Positions 52,765-62,800 of a DNA stretch of 64,000 nucleotides are shown in pieces. Position 1 is the stretch's first letter. Every line of letters starts with the position of its first letter. The stretch covers positions 124,001 to 188,000 of the forward strand of contig NZ_QMBQ01000003.1 in assembly GCF_003289965.1 (NCBI RefSeq), given 5' to 3'. The DNA comes from Mesorhizobium atlanticum. Lineage in GTDB: Bacteria > Pseudomonadota > Alphaproteobacteria > Rhizobiales > Rhizobiaceae. The position numbers were made by a program, and so were the translations under genes. The notes beneath the pieces were generated by a model. It was given only the letters and a program-made list of their open reading frames with translations. It did not search any database and had not been told where the DNA came from.

Positions 52765-54684
52765 TCAGTTTGGTGCTTCCAGCCGCAGGCGCTTCATCCG
52801 GCGATGCACCGTGGTGCGGTCGACGCCGAGACGCCGCGCGGCTTCGGAAATGTTCCAGCCGGTCGCCGCCAGCATGGCCAGCAGGGCTGCGCGCTCTTCC
52901 TCGGGCGAGGGAGCGCGAAGCGCCACCATTGCGGCGGACGGAGCAGACGCCGCCACGCGGACCGTGGCGAAATCGGGCAGGTCGGAAGGCTGGATCGTCT
53001 CGTCGTCGCAAAGGGCCACCGCCAGGTCCACGGCGTTGACGAGCTCGCGGATGTTGCCGGGCCAGCCATGGCGGATCAGTGCCAGCCGTGCCGCCGGCGA
53101 CAGTTTTGCCGGCCGCCCGGCCAGGCGCGCGCGCTCGCCGACCAGCCGTTCCAGCAGCCATTCGAAATCGGTGCGCTCGCGCAGTGGCGGCAATGTCAGC
53201 GATGCGGCGTTCAGCCTATAGAACAGGTCCTCACGGAAACGGCCCTCGGCAACTAGCTGGCGCAAGTCGTGATGCGAGGCGGAGATGATCTTGATGTCGA
53301 CAGGCCGGGGTGCAATACCGCCGACCGGGATCAATTCGCGCTCGGCGATCACCCGCAGCAGACGCGATTGCAGCGCGTAGGGCATGTCGCCGATCTCGTC
53401 GAGAAAAAGCGTGCCGCCGTCGGCGCTCTCGATGAGGCCCTTGCGTCCCTTGGCCGTGGCGCCGGTAAAGGCGCCGGCGGCGTGCCCGAACAGCTCGCTC
53501 TCGATCAGATGTTCAGGAATGGCCGCGCAATTGATGGCCACGAACGGGCCGGAGCGCCCCGAGCTGTCATGCAGCGCGCGGGCTAGATATTCCTTGCCGG
53601 AACCGGTCTCGCCATGGATCAGGATCGGGATGGTGGTGCGCGCCAGCTTGGCGGCCCGCGTCTGCATGGTCGCCATGGCCGGATCGCCGCCCGAAAGCTC
53701 GGCGATCGGTTTCGGCAGCGCCTCGACAGGTGCGCGGCGTCCGCTCGGCGGCTGCGGCTCGATGGCATGCGCGAACAGCGCGCTGCCGTTGCGGCCGAAC
53801 ACCAGTCGCTCCTCGGTCGGGCGCCCGCGCGTCAAATTCGGCAAGTCGTCGATGTCCATGTCGAGGTAACGCGAGATCGGCTGACCGATCGGCGAGGAGA
53901 GCCTCCAGTCGACGCCTCCGGCCTGCGCCAGAAGCAGGGCCCCGCCGCGCGTGGTGCCGAGGATGCGGCCCGAGGCATCGAGCGCGACGGCTGCCTCCGG
54001 ATCGACATCGAGGAATTCGGGCGAGCGTGAGAAGCGCAGCACCCATTCCGAATGCATCTGCGCCATCAAATTGGCGAGCTCTATGCGCCGGGCAGACGCC
54101 GTCACAAGGTGAAGGGCAAGGTTCTGGCTGACTTTCGGCTGCGGCGAGCGCAGCAGCGATATGTCAAGCACGGCGGTCAGTTCGCCGTTGGTGTCGAAGA
54201 TCGGTGCGGCGGTGCAGGAAAGCGGCGTGTGGGTGGTGTCGAAATGGTCGGTCTGGTGAATGGTCATCGCCTCGCCGGTGACGATGCAGGAGCCGACGCC
54301 GCAGGTTCCGGTGCGGCTTTCGGACCATTCCGAGCCGAGGTAGAGACCGGCCGTGCGCAACTGGTCCATGAACAGCGGGTCGCCGAGGAAGTCGACGGTG
54401 ACGCCTTTCGCGTCGGCCAGCAGCAGGACGTAGTTCTGGCCGGCCACCTGCTTGAACAATGTCTCCAGCCCGCTACGGGCTATGGCGATCAGCCTTTCGG
54501 ACTGCTCGCGATGCTCGCGCAACTGGGTATCAGGCACGATGTAGGCTTCCGTCGGACGCGCCGGGTCGAGCCGATGCGTATCGATGCAGCGCAGCCAGGA
54601 TTGAACCACGATATCGTCGCGGACCGATCGCGCGCCGGACAGCACCTCTTCGATCTCGCGTATATGCTCCCGTTCGCCAGCCAT
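52765..54684 (-). CDS. Sigma-54-dependent activator (AcoR-like)
   Basis: A 639-residue enhancer-binding protein. It has an N-terminal GAF-type sensor (about residues 60-200), then a PAS-like stretch (220-310). The AAA+ domain has Walker A GETGSGKE at 358-365, the sigma-54 contact loop GAFTGA at 404-409 and Walker B TLFLDE at 425-430. A C-terminal Fis-type HTH closes it ([20 protein letters not shown]). AcoR relatives respond to small organics such as acetoin or ketones. The next gene on the strand has a sigma-54 promoter, so it is the probable target. Confidence 0.92.
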   Translation of the reverse strand: MAGEREHIREIEEVLSGARSVRDDIVVQSWLRCIDTHRLDPARPTEAYIVPDTQLREHREQSERLIAIARSGLETLFKQVAGQNYVLLLADAKGVTVDFLGDPLFMDQLRTAGLYLGSEWSESRTGTCGVGSCIVTGEAMTIHQTDHFDTTHTPLSCTAAPIFDTNGELTAVLDISLLRSPQPKVSQNLALHLVTASARRIELANLMAQMHSEWVLRFSRSPEFLDVDPEAAVALDASGRILGTTRGGALLLAQAGGVDWRLSSPIGQPISRYLDMDIDDLPNLTRGRPTEERLVFGRNGSALFAHAIEPQPPSGRRAPVEALPKPIAELSGGDPAMATMQTRAAKLARTTIPILIHGETGSGKEYLARALHDSSGRSGPFVAINCAAIPEHLIESELFGHAAGAFTGATAKGRKGLIESADGGTLFLDEIGDMPYALQSRLLRVIAERELIPVGGIAPRPVDIKIISASHHDLRQLVAEGRFREDLFYRLNAASLTLPPLRERTDFEWLLERLVGERARLAGRPAKLSPAARLALIRHGWPGNIRELVNAVDLAVALCDDETIQPSDLPDFATVRVAASAPSAAMVALRAPSPEEERAALLAMLAATGWNISEAARRLGVDRTTVHRRMKRLRLEAPN

Positions 54685-54717
54685 GCGTCCTCCTCGCAGC
54701 CAACGTCACACCATTGC

Positions 54718-54762
54718 GCATGTCGCGTCCCCAAACCGCTCTACCCCTTCCGGGCGACATGC
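54718..54762. repeat. Intergenic palindromic repeat, family B copy 2
   Basis: A 45-bp element with ends GCATGTCG and CGACATGC, the same as the copy at 14837-14881, with a diverged centre. It sits just upstream of the sigma-54 activator gene. Confidence 0.75.
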
Positions 54763-54901
54763 ATCGGCACATACTGGTGCCTCGGCGGCGGGCGCTCAAC
54801 TGTACTATGGTAGCGCGAGACAGCGCGGTTTCTCACAGGCGGGTGAATTCGCGCCGGACCCCATTGACGAGCCCGCGTTTTCGCCCTTATTGTCCGCGCC
54901 C

Positions 54902-54952
54902 ATGAAAACGGCACTCATTCTCGTAGGCTGGCGCGTGGGCAAGGCGGTGTAA
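54902..54952 (+). CDS. Leader peptide of the ilvB attenuator
   Basis: A 16-codon frame encoding MKTALILVGWRVGKAV, with Leu-Ile-Leu-Val in a row and two more Val codons. It ends 34 bases before a terminator hairpin and 119 bases before the ilvB start. Branched-chain codons in such a leader are the mark of translation-coupled attenuation of ilv genes: charged tRNAs let the ribosome finish and the terminator form. No good ribosome site is visible, which is the weak point. Confidence 0.75.
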   Translation: MKTALILVGWRVGKAV

Positions 54953-55008
54953 CCGCCGGGCGAAAACCTCCCATGCGCATCCCACAGGCTCCCTCGGGGG
55001 CCTTTTTT
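54931..55008 (+). terminator. ilvB attenuator: competing hairpins and terminator
   Basis: GCGCGTGGG (54931-54939, within the leader frame) can pair with CCCATGCGC (54970-54978). Inside it, GGCGGT-GTA-ACCGCC spans the leader stop. The terminator stem is GGCTCC-CTCG-GGGGCC (54987-55002, one G-U pair) followed by TTTTTT. I could not identify an unambiguous antiterminator pairing by eye. Confidence 0.78.
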
Positions 55009-55071
55009 ATTGCCTGAAATCCAACTAAACGACCAGCAACGCCCAAACGGCGACAGTACGGGACCAGACCG

Positions 55072-56853
55072 ATGACCAACGGACAGAACGAGCGGCGCGA
55101 AATGACGGGTGCCGAAATGGTGGTGCAGGCGCTGAAGGACAACGGCGTCAAGCATGTCTTCGGCTATCCGGGCGGCGCGGTCCTCCCGATCTATGACGAG
55201 ATTTTCCAGCAGGATGAGGTCGAGCACATCCTGGTCCGGCACGAGCAAGGCGCCGGTCATGCGGCCGAAGGCTATGCGCGCTCGACCGGCAAGGCCGGCG
55301 TGCTTTTGGTGACGTCCGGCCCCGGCGCCACCAATGCCGTGACGCCGCTGCAGGACGCGTTGATGGATTCCATTCCGCTGGTCTGCCTCACGGGCCAGGT
55401 GCCGACCTCGCTGATCGGCTCCGACGCCTTCCAGGAATGCGACACGGTGGGTATCACGCGGCCCTGCACCAAGCACAACTGGCTGGTGAAGGACGTCAAC
55501 GATCTCGCCGCCACCATCCATGAGGCGTTCCATGTGGCGACGACCGGCCGCCCCGGCCCGGTCGTGGTCGATATCCCGAAGGACGTGCAGTTCGCCAAGG
55601 GCATCTACGTGCCGCCGCAGACGGCGCCGCGGACCAGCTATCAGCCGAAAGTCCAGGGCGACCTGGAAAAGGTGAAGGCTGCCGTCGAGCTGATGGCCGG
55701 CGCGAAGAAGCCGATCATCTATTCGGGCGGCGGCGTCATCAATTCCGGCCCGGAGGCCAGCCACCTGCTGCGCGAGCTGGTCGACCTCACCGGCTTCCCG
55801 ATCACCTCGACGCTGATGGGGCTCGGCGCCTATCCGGCATCCGGCAAGAATTGGGTCGGCATGCTCGGCATGCACGGCACCTACGAGGCCAACATGGCCA
55901 TGCATGACTGCGACGTGATGATTTGCATCGGCGCGCGCTTCGATGACCGCATCACCGGCCGTCTCAACGCCTTCTCGCCGAATTCGAAGAAGATCCACAT
56001 CGACATCGACCCATCCTCGATCAACAAGAACGTGCATGCCGATATCGGGATCTTGGGCGATGTCGGCCGCGTGCTGGAGGATCTGGTGCGTCTGTGGCGG
56101 GCGACCGCCAAGACCGACAAGAAGGCGCTCTATCCGTGGTGGGAGCAGATCGCGAAATGGCGGGCGCGCGACTCGCTCGCCTACAAGATGAACAGCGACG
56201 TCATCATGCCGCAATATGCGATCCAGCGGCTCTATGCGCTGACGAAGGACATGGACACCTACATCACCACCGAGGTCGGCCAGCACCAGATGTGGGCGGC
56301 GCAGCATTATCATTTCGACAAGCCGAACCGCTGGATGACGTCAGGCGGCCTGGGCACCATGGGCTATGGCCTGCCGGCGGCGCTCGGCGTGCAGATCGCG
56401 CATCCGGACGCGCTGGTCATCGACATCGCAGGCGACGCCTCCGTGCAGATGACCATGCAGGAGATGAGCTCGGCGGTGCAGTACGAGGCGCCGATCAAGA
56501 TCTTCATCCTCAACAACCAGTATATGGGCATGGTGCGCCAGTGGCAGCAGCTGCTGCACGGCAACCGGCTGTCGCATTCCTACACCGAGGCGATGCCCGA
56601 CTTCGTCAAGCTGGCGGAGGCCTATGGCGGCCACGGCATTCGCTGCGACAAGCCGGACGAGCTCGACGACGCGATCCGCGAGATGATCTCGGTCAAGAAG
56701 CCGGTTCTGTTCGACTGCCGCGTGGCAACCTTGGCCAACTGCTTCCCGATGATCCCGTCGGGCAAGGCGCACAACGAGATGCTTTTGCCCGACGAGGCGA
56801 CCGACGAAGCGGTGGCCAACGCCATCGACGCCAAGGGCAGGGAATTGGTCTAG
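55072..56853 (+). CDS. ilvB: Acetolactate synthase large subunit
   Basis: A 593-residue ThDP enzyme joining pyruvates (or pyruvate and 2-ketobutyrate) for Val, Leu and Ile. The N-terminal domain has GYPGGAVLPIYDEIF and the catalytic Glu in LVRHEQGAGHAAEGYARSTG. The ThDP-binding motif is GDASVQMTMQEMSSAVQYEA ending in NNQYMGMV. ATG 55072 fits. Expression is probably set by the attenuator just upstream. Its TAG stop is the first bases of a family C palindrome. Confidence 0.96.
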   Translation: MTNGQNERREMTGAEMVVQALKDNGVKHVFGYPGGAVLPIYDEIFQQDEVEHILVRHEQGAGHAAEGYARSTGKAGVLLVTSGPGATNAVTPLQDALMDSIPLVCLTGQVPTSLIGSDAFQECDTVGITRPCTKHNWLVKDVNDLAATIHEAFHVATTGRPGPVVVDIPKDVQFAKGIYVPPQTAPRTSYQPKVQGDLEKVKAAVELMAGAKKPIIYSGGGVINSGPEASHLLRELVDLTGFPITSTLMGLGAYPASGKNWVGMLGMHGTYEANMAMHDCDVMICIGARFDDRITGRLNAFSPNSKKIHIDIDPSSINKNVHADIGILGDVGRVLEDLVRLWRATAKTDKKALYPWWEQIAKWRARDSLAYKMNSDVIMPQYAIQRLYALTKDMDTYITTEVGQHQMWAAQHYHFDKPNRWMTSGGLGTMGYGLPAALGVQIAHPDALVIDIAGDASVQMTMQEMSSAVQYEAPIKIFILNNQYMGMVRQWQQLLHGNRLSHSYTEAMPDFVKLAEAYGGHGIRCDKPDELDDAIREMISVKKPVLFDCRVATLANCFPMIPSGKAHNEMLLPDEATDEAVANAIDAKGRELV

Positions 56854-56901
56854 AGCATGATGCCGAAAAGTGTGAAGCGGTTTTCGGGCAACATCATGCT
56901 C
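56853..56901. repeat. Intergenic palindromic repeat, family C copy 1
   Basis: A 49-bp element running from GAGCATGAT to ATCATGCTC around CCGAAAAGTGTGAAGCGGTTTTCGG. Its first G is the last base of the ilvB stop codon. A second copy abuts the RND pump stop codon at 62984. Confidence 0.8.
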
Positions 56902-56996
56902 CATCCATAACACCACCCACACAAGGCGGGGCTGTCGCGGGAAAGCCGTGCGCAAACAGAGAATTAGCTCAAAAGTCTGAAATAGAGATTCACGTC

Positions 56997-57569
56997 ATGA
57001 ACGCACAGCTTCAGCCGACCGGTTCGGCTTACTTCATCGCCAAGGAAACCGAGAAGCCGGAATCCCATACGCTTTCCGTGCTGGTCGACAACGAACCGGG
57101 CGTGCTCGCCCGCGTCATCGGCCTTTTCTCGGGCCGCGGCTACAACATCGAAAGCCTGACCGTTTCCGAGACCGAGCACGAGAAGCATCTGTCGCGCATC
57201 ACCATCGTGACTCGCGGCACGCCGCATGTGATGGAGCAGATCAAGCATCAGCTCGAGCGCATCGTGCCGGTGCACCGGGTGGTCGACCTGACCGTGCGCT
57301 CGCACGAGCTTGGGCAGGAGCGGCCGCTGGAGCGCGAACTCGCGCTGGTCAAGGTCGCCGGCACGGGCGATGCCCGCGTCGAGGCGCTTCGGCTCGCGGA
57401 TGCTTTCCGCGCCTCGGTCATTGACGCCAACACCGAGCATTTCATCTTCGAGATCACCGGCAAGGGATCCAAGCTCGACCAGTTCATCGCCATCATGAAG
57501 CCGCTCGGCCTGGTCGAGATCTGCCGCACCGGCGTCGCTGCGATGAACCGCGGTCCGCAGGGCATGTAA
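56997..57569 (+). CDS. ilvN: Acetolactate synthase small (regulatory) subunit
   Basis: A 190-residue subunit. Its N-terminal ACT domain is HTLSVLVDNEPGVLARVIGL, FSGRGYNIESLTVSETE, and the C-terminal ACT-like half has RVEALRLADAFRASVIDANT. It binds valine and sets feedback inhibition of IlvB. ATG 56997 begins the usual short lead before the ACT domain. It is separated from ilvB by 143 bases that contain the family C repeat. Confidence 0.95.
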   Translation: MNAQLQPTGSAYFIAKETEKPESHTLSVLVDNEPGVLARVIGLFSGRGYNIESLTVSETEHEKHLSRITIVTRGTPHVMEQIKHQLERIVPVHRVVDLTVRSHELGQERPLERELALVKVAGTGDARVEALRLADAFRASVIDANTEHFIFEITGKGSKLDQFIAIMKPLGLVEICRTGVAAMNRGPQGM

Positions 57570-57571
57570 CG

Positions 57572-58243
57572 ATGACGCGGGGGGCGGCAATTCTGGCGGC
57601 CATCGCGGCCGTCGTCGCCACCGCGACGGCAGCGCTCGGCGACGAGCCGACGTTCGATCCCCGAGTGATGTCGAAATTGCTGAGGGAGGTCGACCGTAGG
57701 GGCACGCCCAATGCGTATTTCCAGCAGTGCCCGACAGACGTCTGGCGCAAGTTGGTGCCGCGCAGCAATGTCGTGCTGCCGGAAATGAACTACGACCGTT
57801 GTGAGCGGGACGCGCTGGCCTGCGCCAGGCTCTGCTTCGATGGGCACAACCCCGAAGCATGTTTCGAGACCGCCAGGGTCATCCAGGACAATGGTGGCGA
57901 GGACCAGCAATTGAAAGCTGAGGCGATGTTCGCCCAAGCCTGCGCCACCGGCAGCGCGGCCGGCTGCACAAATCGTGGCGCCGGCATGCGCCTAGGTAGA
58001 TTGCCGGACAGTTTGCGCGGAAACGAGAAAGCGGCAAACCACTGCACTTATGAGACCTTCAAGTTGAGCTGCAGCGAAGGCGATGCGTGGGGATGCACCA
58101 TGTACGGCGCAGCGCTTCAAAACGGCGAGGGTGTAGCGAAAGACAAAGACGCGGCCACTATGGCGTTCAAGAAGGCCTGCGAGATCGATGCCAGCTTCGT
58201 AGCCTGCCAATACGCCAAATCTTACATGGAAAGCGGCCACTAG
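57572..58243 (+). CDS. Secreted cysteine-rich Sel1-like repeat protein
   Basis: A 223-residue protein with a signal peptide (GAAILAAIAAVVATATAALG). The mature part has about four helix-pair units, each with cysteines 8-9 apart: CFDGHNPEAC, CATGSAAGC, CSEGDAWGC, CEIDASFVAC. The last units show the Sel1 consensus (WGCTMYGAALQNGEGVAKDK). Disulfide-locked Sel1 proteins such as Helicobacter Hcp are secreted or periplasmic and bind proteins or cell-wall fragments. It begins two bases after the ilvN stop, so it may ride on the ilv transcript. Function unknown. Confidence 0.75.
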   Translation: MTRGAAILAAIAAVVATATAALGDEPTFDPRVMSKLLREVDRRGTPNAYFQQCPTDVWRKLVPRSNVVLPEMNYDRCERDALACARLCFDGHNPEACFETARVIQDNGGEDQQLKAEAMFAQACATGSAAGCTNRGAGMRLGRLPDSLRGNEKAANHCTYETFKLSCSEGDAWGCTMYGAALQNGEGVAKDKDAATMAFKKACEIDASFVACQYAKSYMESGH

Positions 58244-58535
58244 ATTGCCAACGGCAGCGTTTCGGCTGCTCGCGGGTGGACCAATCGCCTCGGCCTGACC
58301 TGAATCTCAACACATGTGGGCAGCTTTTCGGATCGCCCAAGGAGCTGCTAACAGCCGTGTTAGCCGGCTGCCCAGCTTTTGTGCAGTGCACATTAAATCT
58401 TCGTAATGCCGCGTTTTGGCCCTTTTCCGCCAAAGCCGTGTCCTATCTATTCGGCGAAATTCGCGGCGAAAGACCGTGGATCGAGCTAGGATGGACCACC
58501 GGGATCGGCGTGTCGGATAGAGGGCCTGTTTGTCG
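58244..58535. promoter_or_regulatory. Intergenic region upstream of RND pump, with dyad
   Basis: GCTAACA-GCCG-TGTTAGC (58347-58364) is a perfect 7-bp inverted repeat nested in a longer imperfect stem (GGGCAGC...GCTGCCC). It may end the Sel1-like transcript or be an operator for the efflux operon. No regulator gene is adjacent and no gene is seen in the gap. Confidence 0.45.
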
Positions 58536-59837
58536 ATGCGCGGAAAAATCGCCTTTGCAGTTGTGGCGGCCGCCTGTCTGGCAGGCGCCGGGCTCTACTA
58601 TTCGCCGACGACGTTGACCAAGGTCCAGCAGCTGATTTCGGGCAAGCAGGCTGACGTGACCGCCGCGGACAAGACGGCGAGGGGCGACAAGGCGGCCGGC
58701 GCCTCGGACAATGCGAAAGGCGACGATGCGAAAGGCGGCGGGCCGCGTTCCGCCTCGATCGTCTCCGCCGTCGCGACCACCGCCGATTTCCCGATACGTC
58801 GCTATGCCATCGGCTTTGTCTCATCCCCATCGGTGGTAAACATCAATGCCCGGGTTTCCAGCCAGATCGTTTCCATCGACGTCAAGGACGGTCAGATGGT
58901 CAAGCCTGGCGACGTGTTATTCCAGCTCGACGACCGCGCGCTGAAGGCGCAACTCGCCAAGGATCAGGCGCAGCTCACCAAGGACCAGGCGATGCTGGTG
59001 AGCGCCCAAGCCGACCTGCAGCGCGCCAAGGACCTGGTCGCCAAGCAGGCCGGCACCCAGCAGACCTACGACCAGGCGCTGGCGGCACAGAAAGCCGCGG
59101 CCGCGACGATCGATGCCGACAAGGCGACGATCGAAGCCGATACCGTGCAATTGAGCTATGCAACGATCACGGCGCCGATCTCGGGCCGGCTGGGCGCCGT
59201 CAACGTATCGGTGGGCGATCTCGTGACCACCAGCAACGGCAACTCGGGCAACTCGACACCGCTTGTCACCATCACGCAGATGGACCCGCTGCAGGTGAAT
59301 TTCACGCTGCCGGAAAGCAACCTTGCCCTGTTGCACAAGGCGCTCGCCGACCCGCAGCAAGGCGACGTGACGCTGACCAAGAACGGCGACCCCACGCCCA
59401 TCGGCAAGGGCACGCTCGACTTCGTCGATTCCAGCGTCGATACCGCTTCCGGCACCATCGCCACGCGGGCCAGCATCCCGAACCCGGATCTTTCGCTATG
59501 GCCGGGGCAATATGTGAATGTGGTGCTCGATGCCGGCACGATGCCGCACATGACGTCGGTTCCGACGGTCGCGGTGCAGCCCAGCCAGAAGGGGCCCTTC
59601 GTCTATGTCGTCAAGCCGGACAACACGGTAGAGATGCGTCCGGTGCAGGTGGCGCTGACGGAGGGGCAAAACAGCGCCATCAGCGATGGTCTCAAGAGCG
59701 GCGAGAAGGTCGTCGTCGAAGGCCAGACGCGATTGAAAAACGGCGCGGCGGTGCATGAAGGCAAGGCTGCCGGATCCGGTGATCAGGCATCAGCCAAGGT
59801 CGCTGAGGCAGACAAGGCCGGCGGGGCTGCCCAATGA
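58536..59837 (+). CDS. RND efflux periplasmic adaptor (HlyD/MdtA family)
   Basis: A 433-residue adaptor. An N-terminal anchor (KIAFAVVAAACLAGAGLYYS) is followed by a Lys/Asp/Ala-rich linker. A lipoyl half-motif (SQIVSIDVKDGQMVKPGDVL), a coiled-coil hairpin (QLDDRALKAQLAKDQAQLTK to KAAAATIDADKATIEAD), and beta-barrel and membrane-proximal domains follow. It links the RND pump to an outer-membrane channel. ATG 58536 is used; TTG 58530 is better spaced from AGAGGG and may be the true start. Its ATGA overlap couples it to the pump gene. Confidence 0.92.
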   Translation: MRGKIAFAVVAAACLAGAGLYYSPTTLTKVQQLISGKQADVTAADKTARGDKAAGASDNAKGDDAKGGGPRSASIVSAVATTADFPIRRYAIGFVSSPSVVNINARVSSQIVSIDVKDGQMVKPGDVLFQLDDRALKAQLAKDQAQLTKDQAMLVSAQADLQRAKDLVAKQAGTQQTYDQALAAQKAAAATIDADKATIEADTVQLSYATITAPISGRLGAVNVSVGDLVTTSNGNSGNSTPLVTITQMDPLQVNFTLPESNLALLHKALADPQQGDVTLTKNGDPTPIGKGTLDFVDSSVDTASGTIATRASIPNPDLSLWPGQYVNVVLDAGTMPHMTSVPTVAVQPSQKGPFVYVVKPDNTVEMRPVQVALTEGQNSAISDGLKSGEKVVVEGQTRLKNGAAVHEGKAAGSGDQASAKVAEADKAGGAAQ

Positions 59838-62800
59838 TCTCCGAATTCTGCATTCGCAGGCCCGTCGCCACGCTGCTGATGTCGTTCGCCCTCATTCTGG
59901 GCGGTATTTTTGCCTATAAGTTCCTGCCGGTGGCGGCGCTGCCCAGCGCCGAATTTCCGGTGGTCAATGTTTCGGCCAACCTGCCCGGCGCGTCGCCGGA
60001 GACGATGGCGACATCGGTGGCCACACCGCTGATCAAGCAATTCGCGACGATCGCCGGCATCGATTCGATCTCGACCACCAATTCGCTCGGCCAGACCTCG
60101 ATCGCCATCCAGTTCGTGCTGAACCGCGATATCGATGCGGCGGCCGCCGACGTGCAGGCGGCGATCGCGCGCACGCAAAGATCGCTGCCACCGGAAATGA
60201 CCTCGCCGCCAAGCTATCGCAAGGTCAATCCCGCCGATGCGCCGATCCTCCTGATGTCGCTGGTCAGCGACACGGTCCCGCTGACCGATCTCGACGCCTT
60301 CGCCGAGAACGTCATCTCGCCTTCGCTGTCGACCATCGACGGCGTGGCCCAGGTGTCGATCTTCGGCCAGCAGAAATACGCGGTGCGCATCCAGATCGAT
60401 CCGACGGCGCTTGCCGCGCGCGGCATCTCCATCGACCAACTGCAGGCGGCCGTCGCCTCCGCCAACAGCAACACCCCGCTCGGCGTGCTGCAGAACAACA
60501 AGCAGCAGCTGACGATCACCGCCAACACGCAGCTTACCGACGCCGCCGGTTTCTCCAACCTCATCATCGCCACCAAGAACGGCCACCCGGTGCGGCTGGG
60601 CGAGGTGACGCGCGTCGTCGATTCCGTGCAGACCACCACGACGGCGAGCTGGTACGACGGCACGCGCGCGATCATCATGGCCGTGCAGCGTCAGCCCGAC
60701 GCCAACACCGTCGACGTCGTCGACAAGGTCAAGGCGATGCTGCCGTCCTTCCAGGACCAGATGCCGGCCGCCGCCCAGATCAAGCTGCTCAACGACCGCT
60801 CGACCTCGATCCGCCAAGCCGTCGACGACGTTCAGTTCACGCTGCTGTTGACCATCGCGCTCGTCGTGATGGTGATCTTCGTGTTCCTGCGCAGGGTGAC
60901 GGCGACGGTCATTCCGGCGGTGGCCGTGCCGATCTCGCTGATCGCCACGCTCGGCGCGATGTTCCTGTTCGGCTTTTCCATCGACAACATCTCGCTGATG
61001 GGACTGACCTTGGCCGTCGGCCTCGTCGTCGACGATGCCATCGTCATGCTCGAAAACATCTTCCGCCACATGGAGGAGGACGGGCTATCGGCCTTCGACG
61101 CCTCGCTGAAGGGCGCGCGCGAGATCGGCTTCACCATCATCTCGATCTCGATCTCGCTGGTGGCGGTGTTCATTCCCGTGCTTTTGATGGGCGGCGTCAT
61201 CGGCCGCATCTTCAACGAATTCGCCGTCGTGGTGACCGTCGCCATCCTGGCCTCGATGTTCGTTTCGCTGACGCTGACGCCGATGCTTTGCTCGCGCCTG
61301 TTGTCGGTGACGAAGGCGGATCGCGAGGCGCATGGCGCCGGCAGGCATGACATGGTCACCCGCGCCTATGACTGGCTCTTGAGCTTCTGCCTGCGCCACA
61401 CCTTCCTGATCTTCCTGGTCTTCATCACCACTGCCGCGGCGTCGGTGTGGGTGATCCAGGTGTCTCCGAAGGGCTTCTTCCCGCAGGAGGACATCGGCCA
61501 GATCTCGGTGACCACCATCGCGCGCCAGGACATCTCGTTCGACGCCATGGCGAAGCTGCAGGGCCAAGTGGCCAGCGTGTTCTCGAAGTCGCCCTATGTC
61601 GACCATGTGGCGTGGTCGGCGGGCAGCGGCAACAACGCGCTCAACCAGGGGCAGCTCTTCGTCCAGCTCAAGGGCAAGGACCAGCGTCCCAACATCGAGA
61701 AGGTGCTTGCGGATCTGAGGCGCCAGCTCGCCGGCGTGGCGGGTATCGAGACCTATATGCAGCCGGTCCAAAACCTGCGACTGGGCTCGCGTTCGTCGGC
61801 CAGCGCCTATCAGCTTGTGGTCCAGGGCCTCGATACCCGCCAGACCGATATCTGGGCGCAGAAGCTGAACGACGCGATGGCGGCTGACCATACGAACTTC
61901 GCCGACGTCACCAGCGATTTGCAGAACAACGCCTTGCAGGCGTCGCTGGTGGTCGACCGCGACAAGGCAGCCCAGCTCGGCATCGACACCAGCACGCTGC
62001 GTTCGGCCCTCTATGGCGGCTTCGGCACCGACCAGGTCTCGACGATCTTCGGTTCGGCCGACAGCTATCAAGTCATCACCGAGCTCGATCCCAAGATCGA
62101 GTGGTCGCCCGAACACATGCTGGCCATCCAGGTGAGGACGGCGAGCGGCAGCCTGGTGCCGCTTGGCGCCTTCGCCCGTGTCGACCGCACGGCCGGTGCC
62201 TTGACGGTCAACCAGCTTGGACAGCTGCCGGCGGTGACGATCTCCTACAATTTGCCGCAGGGCGTGTCGCTCGGCGACACGGTGACCCGCATCGACCAGC
62301 TTAAGGAACAGATCGGCGTGCCGACAGCGATCGCGACGAGCTTTGCCGGTACAGCCAAGACCTTCCAGGATTCGCTGGCCAACCAGGGCTTGCTGATCGG
62401 CGGCGCCATCCTGACGATCTACATCGTGCTCGGCATGCTCTATGAGAGCTTCATCCATCCGCTCACCATCCTCACCGGTCTGCCGTCGGCGGTGCTGGGC
62501 GCGGTGGTGGCCTTGCGCTTTGCCGGCATGGATCTTTCGGTGATCGCGGTGATCGGCATCCTGATGCTGATCGGCATCGTCAAGAAGAACGGCATCATGA
62601 TGGTCGACGTCGCGCTGGAGCTCAGGCGACAGGGCATGTCGGCGAAGGAGTCCATCCACAAGGCCTGCCTGATGCGTTTCCGGCCGATCATGATGACGAC
62701 GCTGGCCGCGCTCATGGGCACGTTCCCGATCGCGCTCGGCACCGGCGCCAGCGCCGAATTGCGCCAGCCGCTCGGCGTCGCGGTGGTCGGCGGCCTGCTC

